NCBI GenBank assembly: GCA_050250795.1
Contig: JBFWNZ010000198.1
Coordinates: 1-7,084 of the forward strand
Source: JBFWNZ01 sp050250795
GTDB lineage: Bacteria; Pseudomonadota; Alphaproteobacteria; UBA8366
Length of the DNA stretch: 7,084 bases
Reading direction: 5' to 3'
Positions 1 to 7,075 of the stretch are shown here, in pieces; the first letter of the stretch is position 1; each line of letters begins with the position of its first letter. Both the position numbers and the translations under genes were made by a program. The notes under the pieces are model-generated. The model was not told the origin of the DNA. It saw only the letters and a list, made by a program, of their open reading frames with translations, and did not search any database.

Positions 1-1331
<1,331 letters not shown>

Positions 1332-1338
1332 CGCGATG

Positions 1339-1343
1339 CTCCT
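1339..1343 (-). promoter_or_regulatory. Ribosome binding site of yejF
   Basis: AGGAG lies 7 bases before the yejF ATG, and its first A is the last base of the yejE TGA stop. The site fixes the yejF start at 1331 and fits reinitiation or coupled translation after yejE. Confidence 0.75.
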
Positions 1344-2380
1344 CAGCGTTCCGTCTTGCGCGGGTCGAAGGCGTCGCGCACCGCCTCGCCGATGAACACC
1401 AGCAGCGACAGCATGATCGCGATGGTGAAGAAGGCGGCGATGCCCAGCCACGGCGCCTGAAGGTTGTTCTTGCCCTGGGCCAGCAGCTCGCCCAGCGACG
1501 GCGAGCCCGGCGGCAGGCCGAGGCCGAGGAAGTCGAGCGCGGTCAAGGTCGTCACCGACCCCGAGGCGATGAAGGGCAGGAAGGTCAAGGTCGCCACCAT
1601 GGCGTTGGGCAGCAGATGGCGGCGCATGATCGTGGCGTCGCCCACACCCAGCGCGCGCGCCGCCTTCACATACTCGAAATTGCGCGCGCGCAGGAACTCC
1701 GCCCGCACCACCGCCACCAGGGTCGTCCAGCTGAACAGCACCATCAGCCCCAGCAGCCACCAGAAATTCGGCGACACCACGCTGGCCAGGATGATCAGCA
1801 TGAACAGCACCGGCATGCCGTTCCAGATCTCGATCAGCCGCTGCCCGATCAGATCGACCTTGCCGCCGAAATAGCCCTGCACCGCGCCGACCGCGACGCC
1901 GATGACCGAGCTGACCAGGGTCAGCGCCAGGCCGAACAGCACCGAGATGCGGAAGCCATAGATCAGCCGCGCCATCACGTCGCGCGCCTGGTCGTCGGTG
2001 CCCAGCCAGTTCTGCGCGCTGGGCGGCGAGGGTGCCGGCTGCGGCAGGTCGCGGATATGGGTGTCGTAGCGGTACGGGATGGGCGGCCACAGCATCCAGC
2101 CGTCCTTGGCGGCGATCAGCTCCTCGACATAGGGGTCGGAATAGACCGCCTCGGTCGCGAAATCGCCGCCGAAGGTCGTCTCGGGGTAATAGACCAGGAA
2201 GGGCGCATAGAAGCCGCCGTCGTAGCGCACCAGCAGCGGCCGGTCGTTGGCCAGCAGCTCGGCGAACAGCGACAGCACGAACAGCGCCAGGAACAGCCAC
2301 AGCGACCAGTAGCCGCGCTTGTTGGCGCGGAAGTTGCGCAGGCGGCGCCTAGTCAGCGGGGTCGGCGTGAGGATTCCCAT
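1343..2380 (-). CDS. yejE: YejE-type inner-membrane permease of peptide ABC importer
   Basis: This 345-residue subunit should pair with YejB to form the transmembrane channel of the importer; E. coli YejE is of similar length (about 341). An Arg-rich cytoplasmic N-terminus (RRRLRNFRANKRG, 11-23) precedes the first membrane helix (about 24-43). A periplasmic stretch of roughly 80 residues follows and ends in the conserved NWLGTDDQARDVMARLIYG motif (124-142) of OppC/DppC-class permeases. Further hydrophobic helices lie at about 145-168, 189-202, 206-226, 262-282 and 311-331. The cytoplasmic EAA loop that contacts the ATPase is YVKAARALGVGDATIMRRH (237-255), followed by LLPNAM. The ATG starts 3 bases after the yejB stop. 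Only a weak GAGAG lies upstream, about 12 bases away, so translation probably couples to yejB. The protein is intact and nothing in it looks degraded. Confidence 0.95.
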   Translation of the reverse strand: MGILTPTPLTRRRLRNFRANKRGYWSLWLFLALFVLSLFAELLANDRPLLVRYDGGFYAPFLVYYPETTFGGDFATEAVYSDPYVEELIAAKDGWMLWPPIPYRYDTHIRDLPQPAPSPPSAQNWLGTDDQARDVMARLIYGFRISVLFGLALTLVSSVIGVAVGAVQGYFGGKVDLIGQRLIEIWNGMPVLFMLIILASVVSPNFWWLLGLMVLFSWTTLVAVVRAEFLRARNFEYVKAARALGVGDATIMRRHLLPNAMVATLTFLPFIASGSVTTLTALDFLGLGLPPGSPSLGELLAQGKNNLQAPWLGIAAFFTIAIMLSLLVFIGEAVRDAFDPRKTER

Positions 2381-2383
2381 GGG

Positions 2384-3499
2384 TCAGCCGCGACTCTCGA
2401 AGTCGATGCGCGGATCGACCAGGGTGTAGACGACGTCGCTCACGATATGCATCAGCAGGCCCAGCAGCGTGAAGAAGAACAGCGTGCCGAACACCACCGG
2501 ATAGTCGCGGTTCATCACCGATTCGAAGCCCAGCAGCCCGATCCCGTCGAGCGAGAAGATCACCTCGATCAGCAGCGCCCCGGTGAACAGCATGCCGACG
2601 AAGGCGGCCGGGAAGCCCGCGATCACGATCAGCATGGCGTTGCGGAACACATGGCCGTACAGCACCTGGCGCTCGGTCAGCCCCTTGGCGCGCGCGGTGG
2701 TGACGTATTGCTGGTGGATCTGGTCCATGAACGAGTTCTTGGTCAGCATCGTCAGCCCGGCGAAGCCGCCGATCACCAGCGCCGCCACCGGCAGGGTCAT
2801 GTGCCAGAAATAATCCAGGATGCGCATCGGCCAGCTGAGGTCGTACCAGTTGTCCGAGGTCAGCCCGCGCAGCGGAAACCAGTCGAGATAGCGGCCGCCC
2901 GCGAACACCACGATCAGCAGGATCGCGAACAGGAAGCCCGGCACCGCATTACCCACGATCACCACGCCGCTGGTCCAGGCATCGAAGCGCGAGCCGTCGC
3001 GCACCGCCTTGACGATGCCCAGCGGGATCGAGATCAGATAGATCAGCAAGGTGCTCCACAGGCCCAGCGAGATCGACACCGGCAGCTTCTCGATCATCAG
3101 ATCGACCACCGGCCGGCCGCGGAAGAAGCTGCTGCCGAAATCGAAGCGGATATAGTTCCACAGCATCAGCAGGAAGCGCTCATGCGGCGGCTTGTCGAAG
3201 CCGAACTGGCGCTCCAGCTCGGCGATGAAGGCGGGGTCCAGGCCCTGGGCGCCGCGATACTTGCCGGCGGGCTCCGAGGCCGTGCCCCCGCCGGGGCGCG
3301 GCGCGCTCTGGTTCGCCGAATCGCCCTGGGCCGAGCCGGTGAAGCGCGTCGTCGCATCGACCGCCTTGCCGCTCAGCTCGGCCAGCACCTGCTCGATCGG
3401 CCCGCCCGGCGCCACCTGCACGATGACGAAATTGGCCAGCATGATGCCGAGCAATGTCGGCACGATCAGCAGCAGCCGGCGGACCAGATAGGCGGTCAT
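2384..3499 (-). CDS. yejB: YejB-type inner-membrane permease of peptide ABC importer
   Basis: This 371-residue OppB/DppB-class permease is slightly longer than E. coli YejB (about 364). It opens with MTAYLVRRLLLIVPTLLG and a first helix at about 9-30, then the typical VAPGGP motif. Residues about 45-85 form a hydrophilic, low-complexity segment (Ala, Gly, Ser, Gln, Pro) before the conserved FGFDKPPHERF and FDFGSSFFRGRPV blocks. Other helices fall at about 146-165, 178-200, 234-253, 292-314 and 334-357. The EAA loop is at about 265-290 (YVTTARAKGLTERQVLYGHV, then FRNAM). The frame stays open further upstream to 3817, but that extension has no YejB similarity and overlaps yejA. The ATG at 3499 begins exactly where the family's sequence begins. 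It overlaps the yejA stop by 4 bases (ATGA). No clear Shine-Dalgarno is visible, so translation is probably coupled to yejA. Confidence 0.95.
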   Translation of the reverse strand: MTAYLVRRLLLIVPTLLGIMLANFVIVQVAPGGPIEQVLAELSGKAVDATTRFTGSAQGDSANQSAPRPGGGTASEPAGKYRGAQGLDPAFIAELERQFGFDKPPHERFLLMLWNYIRFDFGSSFFRGRPVVDLMIEKLPVSISLGLWSTLLIYLISIPLGIVKAVRDGSRFDAWTSGVVIVGNAVPGFLFAILLIVVFAGGRYLDWFPLRGLTSDNWYDLSWPMRILDYFWHMTLPVAALVIGGFAGLTMLTKNSFMDQIHQQYVTTARAKGLTERQVLYGHVFRNAMLIVIAGFPAAFVGMLFTGALLIEVIFSLDGIGLLGFESVMNRDYPVVFGTLFFFTLLGLLMHIVSDVVYTLVDPRIDFESRG

Positions 3500-5340
3500 T
3501 GGCCGCCGGCCCGCCGCCGGTGCAGCCGCGACGCCAGCTCCGGATCGACCCACCAGGCCATGAACTGCATGCCCTGGGTCGGGGTCTCGGCGGGATGGCC
3601 GAACATGTCCCAGTATGCGACGCGGTCGACCGGGGTGTACCAGTTCGGGATGACGATGAACGACCATTGCAGCACCCGGTCCAGCGCACGCGTACGCTGC
3701 ACCAGGCTCTCGCGGGTCGGCGCGGCGATGACCAGCTCGATCAGCTGGTCCAGCACCGGGCTGGCGATGCCCGACAGGTTGCGGCTGCCCTCGCGCGCGG
3801 CGGCCTCGCTGCCCCAATAGTCGCGCTGCTCGTTGCCCGGCGACAGCGACTGGCCCCAGCCGGTCACCACCATGTCGAAATCGTATGTCGCGACCCGCTG
3901 CTGGTACTGCGCCGAATCGACCACCCGCACCGAAGCCTGCACACCCAGCCGCTCCAGATTGCGCACGAAGGGCAGCGTGATGCGCTCGAACAGCGGCTGC
4001 ACCAGCAGGATCTCGAAGCGCATCGGCTGGCCGGTCGCGCTATGCGTCAGCACCCGCGTCTTGGGGTCCACCGCCCAGCCCGCGTCGTTCAACATCTGCT
4101 GGGCGATGCGCAGATTGGGGCGGATATTGCCGCTGCCGTCGGTCTCGGGCGGCCGGTATTCGGTGGTGAACACCTCCGGCGGCAGGCGGTCGCGGAAGCG
4201 CTCCAGAATCGCCAGTTCCTCGCCCTGCGGCAGCCCCTCGGCCGCCAGTTCGGAATTCTCGAAGAAGCTGCGTGTGCGGGCATACTGGCCGTAGAACAGC
4301 GTCTTGTTCGACCATTCGAAATCGAAGGCATAGGCCAGCGCCGCGCGCACCTTGGGGTCCTGGAACACCGGGCGTCGCAGATTGTAGGCGAAGCCCTGCA
4401 TTCCGGCGGAGCGGTCGTTGTCCAGCTCCTCCTTCTTCACCAGCCCCTGCTGCACGGCGGCGAAATCGTACTGCGTCGCCCAGTCCTTGGACGAGTTCTC
4501 GGCGCGGAAATCCACTTGGCCCGCCTTGAACGCCTCCAGCAGCACCGTGGTGTCGCGATAGTACTCGTACTGGATGAGGCCGAAATTGTTGGTGCCCTTG
4601 CGCACCGGCAGGTCGCGGCCCCAATAGTCGGCGACGCGCTCATAGGTGACCGAGCGGTTGGTGTCGAAGGATTCGATGCGGTACGGCCCGCTGCCCAGCG
4701 GCGGCTCCAGCAGCGGCTCGTCGAACTTGCGCCCCGCCCACCAATGCTTCGGCAGCACCGGGATCTGGCCCAGGATCAGCGGCAGCTCGCGGTTGTCGCC
4801 CGGCTTGAAGGTGAAGCGCACGGTCAGCGGCCCCTCCTTCTCCACCTTGTCCACGCTGCCGTAATAGGCGCGGTAGAAGGGCGCGCCCTTGGTCAGCAAG
4901 GTCTCGAAGGTCCAGATCAAATCGTCGGCCGTCACCGGCTTGCCGTCGTGCCAGCGCGACTCCTTGCGCAGGGTGAAGCGCACCCAGGAGCGATCGGCCG
5001 GCGTCTCCACCGTCTCGGCCAGCAGCCCATATTCGGAGAAGGGCTCGTCGGCCGCGTTCTCCATCAGCGTGTCGTAGATCAGTGAAGCGCCCGCCGCGTC
5101 GCGCCCCTTGATGATGAAGGGGTTGAAGCTGTCATAGCCGTCCAGCGCGCCCAGCTTGATCGTCCCGCCGATGGGCGCGTTCGGGTTCGCATAGTCGAAA
5201 TGCTTGAAATCGGCCGGGTATTTCGGATCGCCATGCATCGCGATGCCGTGGCCCCGCACCGGCTCGGCCGCGTGCGATGGCGCAACAGCCGCCCACAATG
5301 CCAGCAAGACCCCGATGCACCGCCAGCCCGATCCCGTCAT
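3496..5340 (-). CDS. yejA: YejA-type periplasmic substrate-binding protein of peptide ABC importer
   Basis: This 614-residue extracellular solute-binding protein of family 5 captures substrate in the periplasm and delivers it to YejBE; E. coli YejA is about 604 residues. An N-terminal signal peptide is visible: an Arg at 7, a hydrophobic run CIGVLLALWAAVA (8-20), then PSHA with likely cleavage near residue 24. There is no lipobox, so the mature protein should be soluble. Family marks include HGIAMHGDPKYPADFKHFDY (31-50), the RFTLRKESRWHDGKPVTADD block (121-140) that is diagnostic of family 5, and GSGPYRIESF with YERVADYWGRDLPV further on. Yej relatives carry peptide-type cargo: microcin C in E. 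coli, antimicrobial peptides in Brucella, and muropeptides via YejBEF in Agrobacterium. The cargo here cannot be read from the sequence. The gene heads the operon, with a strong GGAAGGAG site 7 bases before its ATG. Confidence 0.95.
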   Translation of the reverse strand: MTGSGWRCIGVLLALWAAVAPSHAAEPVRGHGIAMHGDPKYPADFKHFDYANPNAPIGGTIKLGALDGYDSFNPFIIKGRDAAGASLIYDTLMENAADEPFSEYGLLAETVETPADRSWVRFTLRKESRWHDGKPVTADDLIWTFETLLTKGAPFYRAYYGSVDKVEKEGPLTVRFTFKPGDNRELPLILGQIPVLPKHWWAGRKFDEPLLEPPLGSGPYRIESFDTNRSVTYERVADYWGRDLPVRKGTNNFGLIQYEYYRDTTVLLEAFKAGQVDFRAENSSKDWATQYDFAAVQQGLVKKEELDNDRSAGMQGFAYNLRRPVFQDPKVRAALAYAFDFEWSNKTLFYGQYARTRSFFENSELAAEGLPQGEELAILERFRDRLPPEVFTTEYRPPETDGSGNIRPNLRIAQQMLNDAGWAVDPKTRVLTHSATGQPMRFEILLVQPLFERITLPFVRNLERLGVQASVRVVDSAQYQQRVATYDFDMVVTGWGQSLSPGNEQRDYWGSEAAAREGSRNLSGIASPVLDQLIELVIAAPTRESLVQRTRALDRVLQWSFIVIPNWYTPVDRVAYWDMFGHPAETPTQGMQFMAWWVDPELASRLHRRRAGGQ

Positions 5341-5347
5341 CCCGTCG

Positions 5348-5355
5348 CTCCTTCC
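5348..5355 (-). promoter_or_regulatory. Ribosome binding site of yejA
   Basis: GGAAGGAG lies 7 bases upstream of the yejA ATG. It is the strongest Shine-Dalgarno match in the operon, and it sets the start just before the signal peptide. Confidence 0.8.
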
Positions 5356-5387
5356 GGTGAACCCAACGCCCGAGTGTACCGATTTGC

Positions 5388-5393
5388 ATCATA
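5388..5393 (-). promoter_or_regulatory. Weak candidate -10 element (TATGAT) upstream of yejA
   Basis: TATGAT on the minus strand is close to the TATAAT consensus and lies 47 bases before the yejA ATG. It sits 1 base from the edge of the repeat block. At spacings of 16-18 bases the -35 position falls inside the left hairpin arm and reads like CACGTT or CCACGT, which is a poor match. The yej operon may instead be read through from the phosphatase gene, or use a sigma factor I cannot recognise. This is a guess from position and one hexamer. Confidence 0.2.
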
Positions 5394-5397
5394 AGGT

Positions 5398-5536
5398 GTC
5401 ATTCCCGCGAACGTGGGAATCCAGGGCGAACGGCAAGGCCCCGCCCAGGCGCCCCGGTGCCCACGAACGGCAGGACGTGCCGCTGGCCGAAGCGTCGTGC
5501 CGCTGGCCCCTGGATTCCCGCATGCGCGGGAATGAC
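5398..5536. repeat. REP-doublet unit, copy 1 (139 bases)
   Basis: A left hairpin arm (5398-5425) and a right arm (5509-5536) flank an 83-base core (5426-5508). The left arm pairs TTCCCGCG with CGTGGGAA, with one G-T wobble and an AA loop. The right arm pairs TTCCCGC with GCGGGAA around a four-base loop, ATGC. The two arms are inverted copies of each other apart from the loop region. Inside the core, CGTGCCGCTGGCC occurs twice (5476-5488 and 5496-5508) with a 20-base period, and CGAACGGCA occurs twice (5427-5435 and 5464-5472). A run of four T follows the right arm on the plus strand, but no plus-strand gene is there for it to terminate. Confidence 0.9.
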
Positions 5537-5565
5537 AGTTTTAGGAACCCGCCCGCCCCTCCGCG

Positions 5566-5703
5566 GTCATTCCCGCGAAAGCGGGAATCCAGGGCGAACG
5601 GCAAGGCCCCGCCCAGGCGCCCCGGTGCCCACGAACGGCAGGACGTGCCGCTGGCCGAAGCGTCGTGCCGCTGGCCCTGGATTCCCGCGTTCGCGGGAAT
5701 GAC
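5566..5703. repeat. REP-doublet unit, copy 2 (138 bases)
   Basis: This copy has the same layout as copy 1: left arm 5566-5593, core 5594-5675, right arm 5676-5703. The core matches copy 1 base for base; the only difference is one C fewer in the C run at the core/right-arm junction. The left arm has TTCCCGC paired with GCGGGAA and a GAAA loop. The right arm has TTCCCGCG paired with CGCGGGAA around a TT loop. It begins 16 bases beyond the phosphatase stop codon, so it would lie in the 3' untranslated part of that message. No U-run follows the hairpins in the direction of the phosphatase transcript, so it is not a standard intrinsic terminator. It may still slow exonucleases, as REP hairpins do. 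Confidence 0.9.
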
Positions 5704-5719
5704 ACCGAGTGGAGGGGCG

Positions 5720-6502
5720 TCAACCGCCAATCAGCCGCAGCGCCGCGGCGTGCAGCGCCGGGCTCGCCGCGGCCAGGACATGGCCGTCGGACGCCATGCC
5801 CAGCGGGCGGCCGGCCCAGTCGGAGGTGACGCCGCCGGCGCCTTCGACCACCGGGATCAGCGCCATGTAGTCGTGCGGCTTCATCGTCGCATCGACGCAC
5901 AGCCCGGCATGGCCCGAGGCCAGCAGCCCGTAGCCGTAGCATTCGGCGCCGAAGCGGGTGAAGCGCACGCCCGCCGACAGCCGGGCGAAGCGCGCCGGGT
6001 CGCCGTCGTGGAGGAACATGTCGGGATGGGTGGCGTAGAGCGCGACCCGCTTCGGGTCCGTCTCGGCCGTGGTGCGCACCGGCGCGCCGTTCAGCGTGGT
6101 GCCGTGGCCGGCGGCGCCCAGCCAGCGCTCGCGCGAGATCGGCTGGTCGATCGCGCCCAGGATCGGGCGGTCGCGCCGCGCCAGTGCGATCAGGGTGCCG
6201 AACACGGCGAGCCCCGTCATGAACGCCTTGGTGCCGTCGATCGGGTCGAGCACCCAGAGATACTCGGCCTCGCCTCGCACGACGCCGTATTCCTCGCCCC
6301 AGATGCCGTGGTCGGGGAATTCGGCCTCGATCATTGCCCGCATCGCCGCCTCGGCCTCGCGGTCGGCGGCGGTGACGGGGCTGGAATCGGGCTTGTCGTC
6401 GGCGGCGATACCCAAGCGGAAATAGCGCCGCGCGATGTCGCCCGCCGCATCGGCCATGCGCCCGGCCAGATCGACGAACGCGGCCGGGCAGGTCTCGGTC
6501 AT
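5720..6502 (-). CDS. hisN: HisN-like histidinol-phosphatase / inositol-monophosphatase-family enzyme
   Basis: This 260-residue metal-dependent phosphatase of the inositol monophosphatase fold most likely removes phosphate from L-histidinol phosphate in histidine synthesis (cytoplasm). Metal-site motifs in order are SSPVTAADREAE (40-51), WGEEYG (68-73), the hallmark WVLDPIDGTKAF (83-94), and the C-terminal KPHDYMALIPVVEGAGGV (208-225) with the metal-ligand Asp at 211. The phrasing around DPIDGTKAF..GLAVFGTLIAL and KP(Y/H)DYMALIPVVEGAGG resembles HisN rather than SuhB or CysQ, though an inositol or sugar-phosphate role cannot be excluded by eye. Relatives usually have Tyr where His210 stands. 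The start at 6502 lies 10 bases after the cytochrome c stop and lacks a clear Shine-Dalgarno, suggesting coupled translation. No other his gene is in view. Confidence 0.82.
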   Translation of the reverse strand: MTETCPAAFVDLAGRMADAAGDIARRYFRLGIAADDKPDSSPVTAADREAEAAMRAMIEAEFPDHGIWGEEYGVVRGEAEYLWVLDPIDGTKAFMTGLAVFGTLIALARRDRPILGAIDQPISRERWLGAAGHGTTLNGAPVRTTAETDPKRVALYATHPDMFLHDGDPARFARLSAGVRFTRFGAECYGYGLLASGHAGLCVDATMKPHDYMALIPVVEGAGGVTSDWAGRPLGMASDGHVLAAASPALHAAALRLIGG

Positions 6503-6512
6503 GGGGCGCCGA

Positions 6513-7061
6513 TCAGGGCAGCGGCTGGGGGCTGGCGCTCAGGCTGCGCAGATAGGCGATGACGTTCGCCCGGTCCTCGGCCTTGGCGAGGCCCGCGAAG
6601 GTCATCTTGGTGCCCTTGGCGAAGGATTGCGGCTTGTGCAGGAAGGTGTTCAGGTCCTCATAGGTCCACGACCCTTCCTTGCCCTGCAGCGCGGCGGAAT
6701 AGGAGAAGCCGGCATGGCTGGCGATGTCGCGGCCGACCACGTCGTGCAGGTTCGGCCCGACCTTGTTGGCGCCGCCCTCCTCGGGGGTGTGGCAGGCGAC
6801 GCATTTCTTGAACACCGCCTCGCCCGCGGCCGGATCGGCCGAGGCCAGCATCGGCCCGATCGGCTCCAGCGCCGCCGGCTCGCCGCCGCCCGCCGCCGCG
6901 CTGGGGGCCGGCAGGCCCTCGGCGATGGCATAGGCATGCTGCTCAAGATGGACCTTGGGATGATAGATGAAGTGGGTCACGAATCCGGCCGTCATTGCCA
7001 GCAGGCCCGCACCGATCACCGCTGCGGCGACCTTGTTGAGAAACAACGGATCGGACCCCAT
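6513..7061 (-). CDS. Membrane-anchored class I cytochrome c (CycM / c552 type)
   Basis: This 182-residue electron carrier probably shuttles electrons between the bc1 complex and terminal oxidases at the periplasmic face of the inner membrane. After a short N-terminus (MGSDPLFLNK), residues 11-33 form one hydrophobic helix that should act as an uncleaved anchor. A flexible linker follows, rich in Ala, Gly and Pro (about 48-75). The haem domain starts at DPAAGEAVFKKC (76-87). Its CVACH (87-91) binds haem covalently with His91 as axial ligand, and KVGPNLHDVVGR (100-111) is the usual class I loop. Met153 in GTKMTFAG is the probable sixth ligand, and NVIAYLRSL (166-174) is the closing helix. The layout matches CycM of Bradyrhizobium and c552 of Paracoccus. 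The ATG has a GGAAGGGG site 6 bases upstream. Only 23 bases lie beyond it, so its promoter and upstream neighbour are out of view. Confidence 0.92.
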   Translation of the reverse strand: MGSDPLFLNKVAAAVIGAGLLAMTAGFVTHFIYHPKVHLEQHAYAIAEGLPAPSAAAGGGEPAALEPIGPMLASADPAAGEAVFKKCVACHTPEEGGANKVGPNLHDVVGRDIASHAGFSYSAALQGKEGSWTYEDLNTFLHKPQSFAKGTKMTFAGLAKAEDRANVIAYLRSLSASPQPLP

Positions 7062-7067
7062 TGCGTA

Positions 7068-7075
7068 CCCCTTCC
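7068..7075 (-). promoter_or_regulatory. Ribosome binding site of the cytochrome c gene
   Basis: GGAAGGGG lies 6 bases before the ATG at 7061 and supports that start. The choice is also supported by the anchor helix beginning about ten residues later. Confidence 0.7.

Larger units (their letters stand above)
5395..5706. repeat. Composite repeat block: two REP-doublet units with 33-base outer inverted repeats
   Basis: This block fills most of the 379-base gene-free gap between the phosphatase gene and yejA. It holds two directly oriented units (5398-5536 and 5566-5703) and a 29-base spacer (5537-5565). The outer ends, 5395-5427 and 5674-5706, are inverted repeats of each other that match at 32 of 33 positions, starting GGTGTCATTCCCGCGAACG. 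The hairpin arms belong to the widely seen ATTCCCGCG..CGGGAAT palindrome family of proteobacterial genomes (REP-like; Neisseria dRS3 is similar in form). No transposase or REP-associated tyrosine transposase lies in the window, so any mobilising enzyme would act from elsewhere. The frame running through it encodes the familiar spurious strings of such repeats (VIPANAGIQ, DSRFRGND, SFPRMRESR). I do not consider it coding. Confidence 0.9.

Noticed and set aside
3500..3817. Upstream extension of the yejB frame to an earlier start
   Set aside because: The extra 106 residues have no permease similarity and lie fully inside yejA. The family sequence starts at the ATG at 3499, which makes the standard ATGA overlap.
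3454..5085. 543-residue plus-strand frame opposite yejA
   Set aside because: Shadow of yejA: low-information composition, no motif, and it spans the yejB/yejA junction.
5509..5541. Intrinsic terminator on the plus strand (hairpin followed by TTTT)
   Set aside because: The hairpin is a repeat arm, the T run is only four bases, and no plus-strand gene precedes it.
5395..5706. CRISPR array
   Set aside because: Only two units, each about 139 bases and palindromic at its ends, with one 29-base spacer. Repeat length and structure do not fit CRISPR, and no cas gene is present.
5389..5730. 113-residue minus-strand frame through the repeat block
   Set aside because: Its sequence (VIPANAGIQ, DSRFRGND, SFPRMRESR) is the known false translation of REP-like palindromes, and it repeats itself because the DNA does. 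It also overlaps the end of the phosphatase gene.
5204..6562. 452-residue plus-strand frame across the repeats and opposite the phosphatase
   Set aside because: It joins the yejA antisense, the repeat translation and the phosphatase antisense. No part resembles a protein family.
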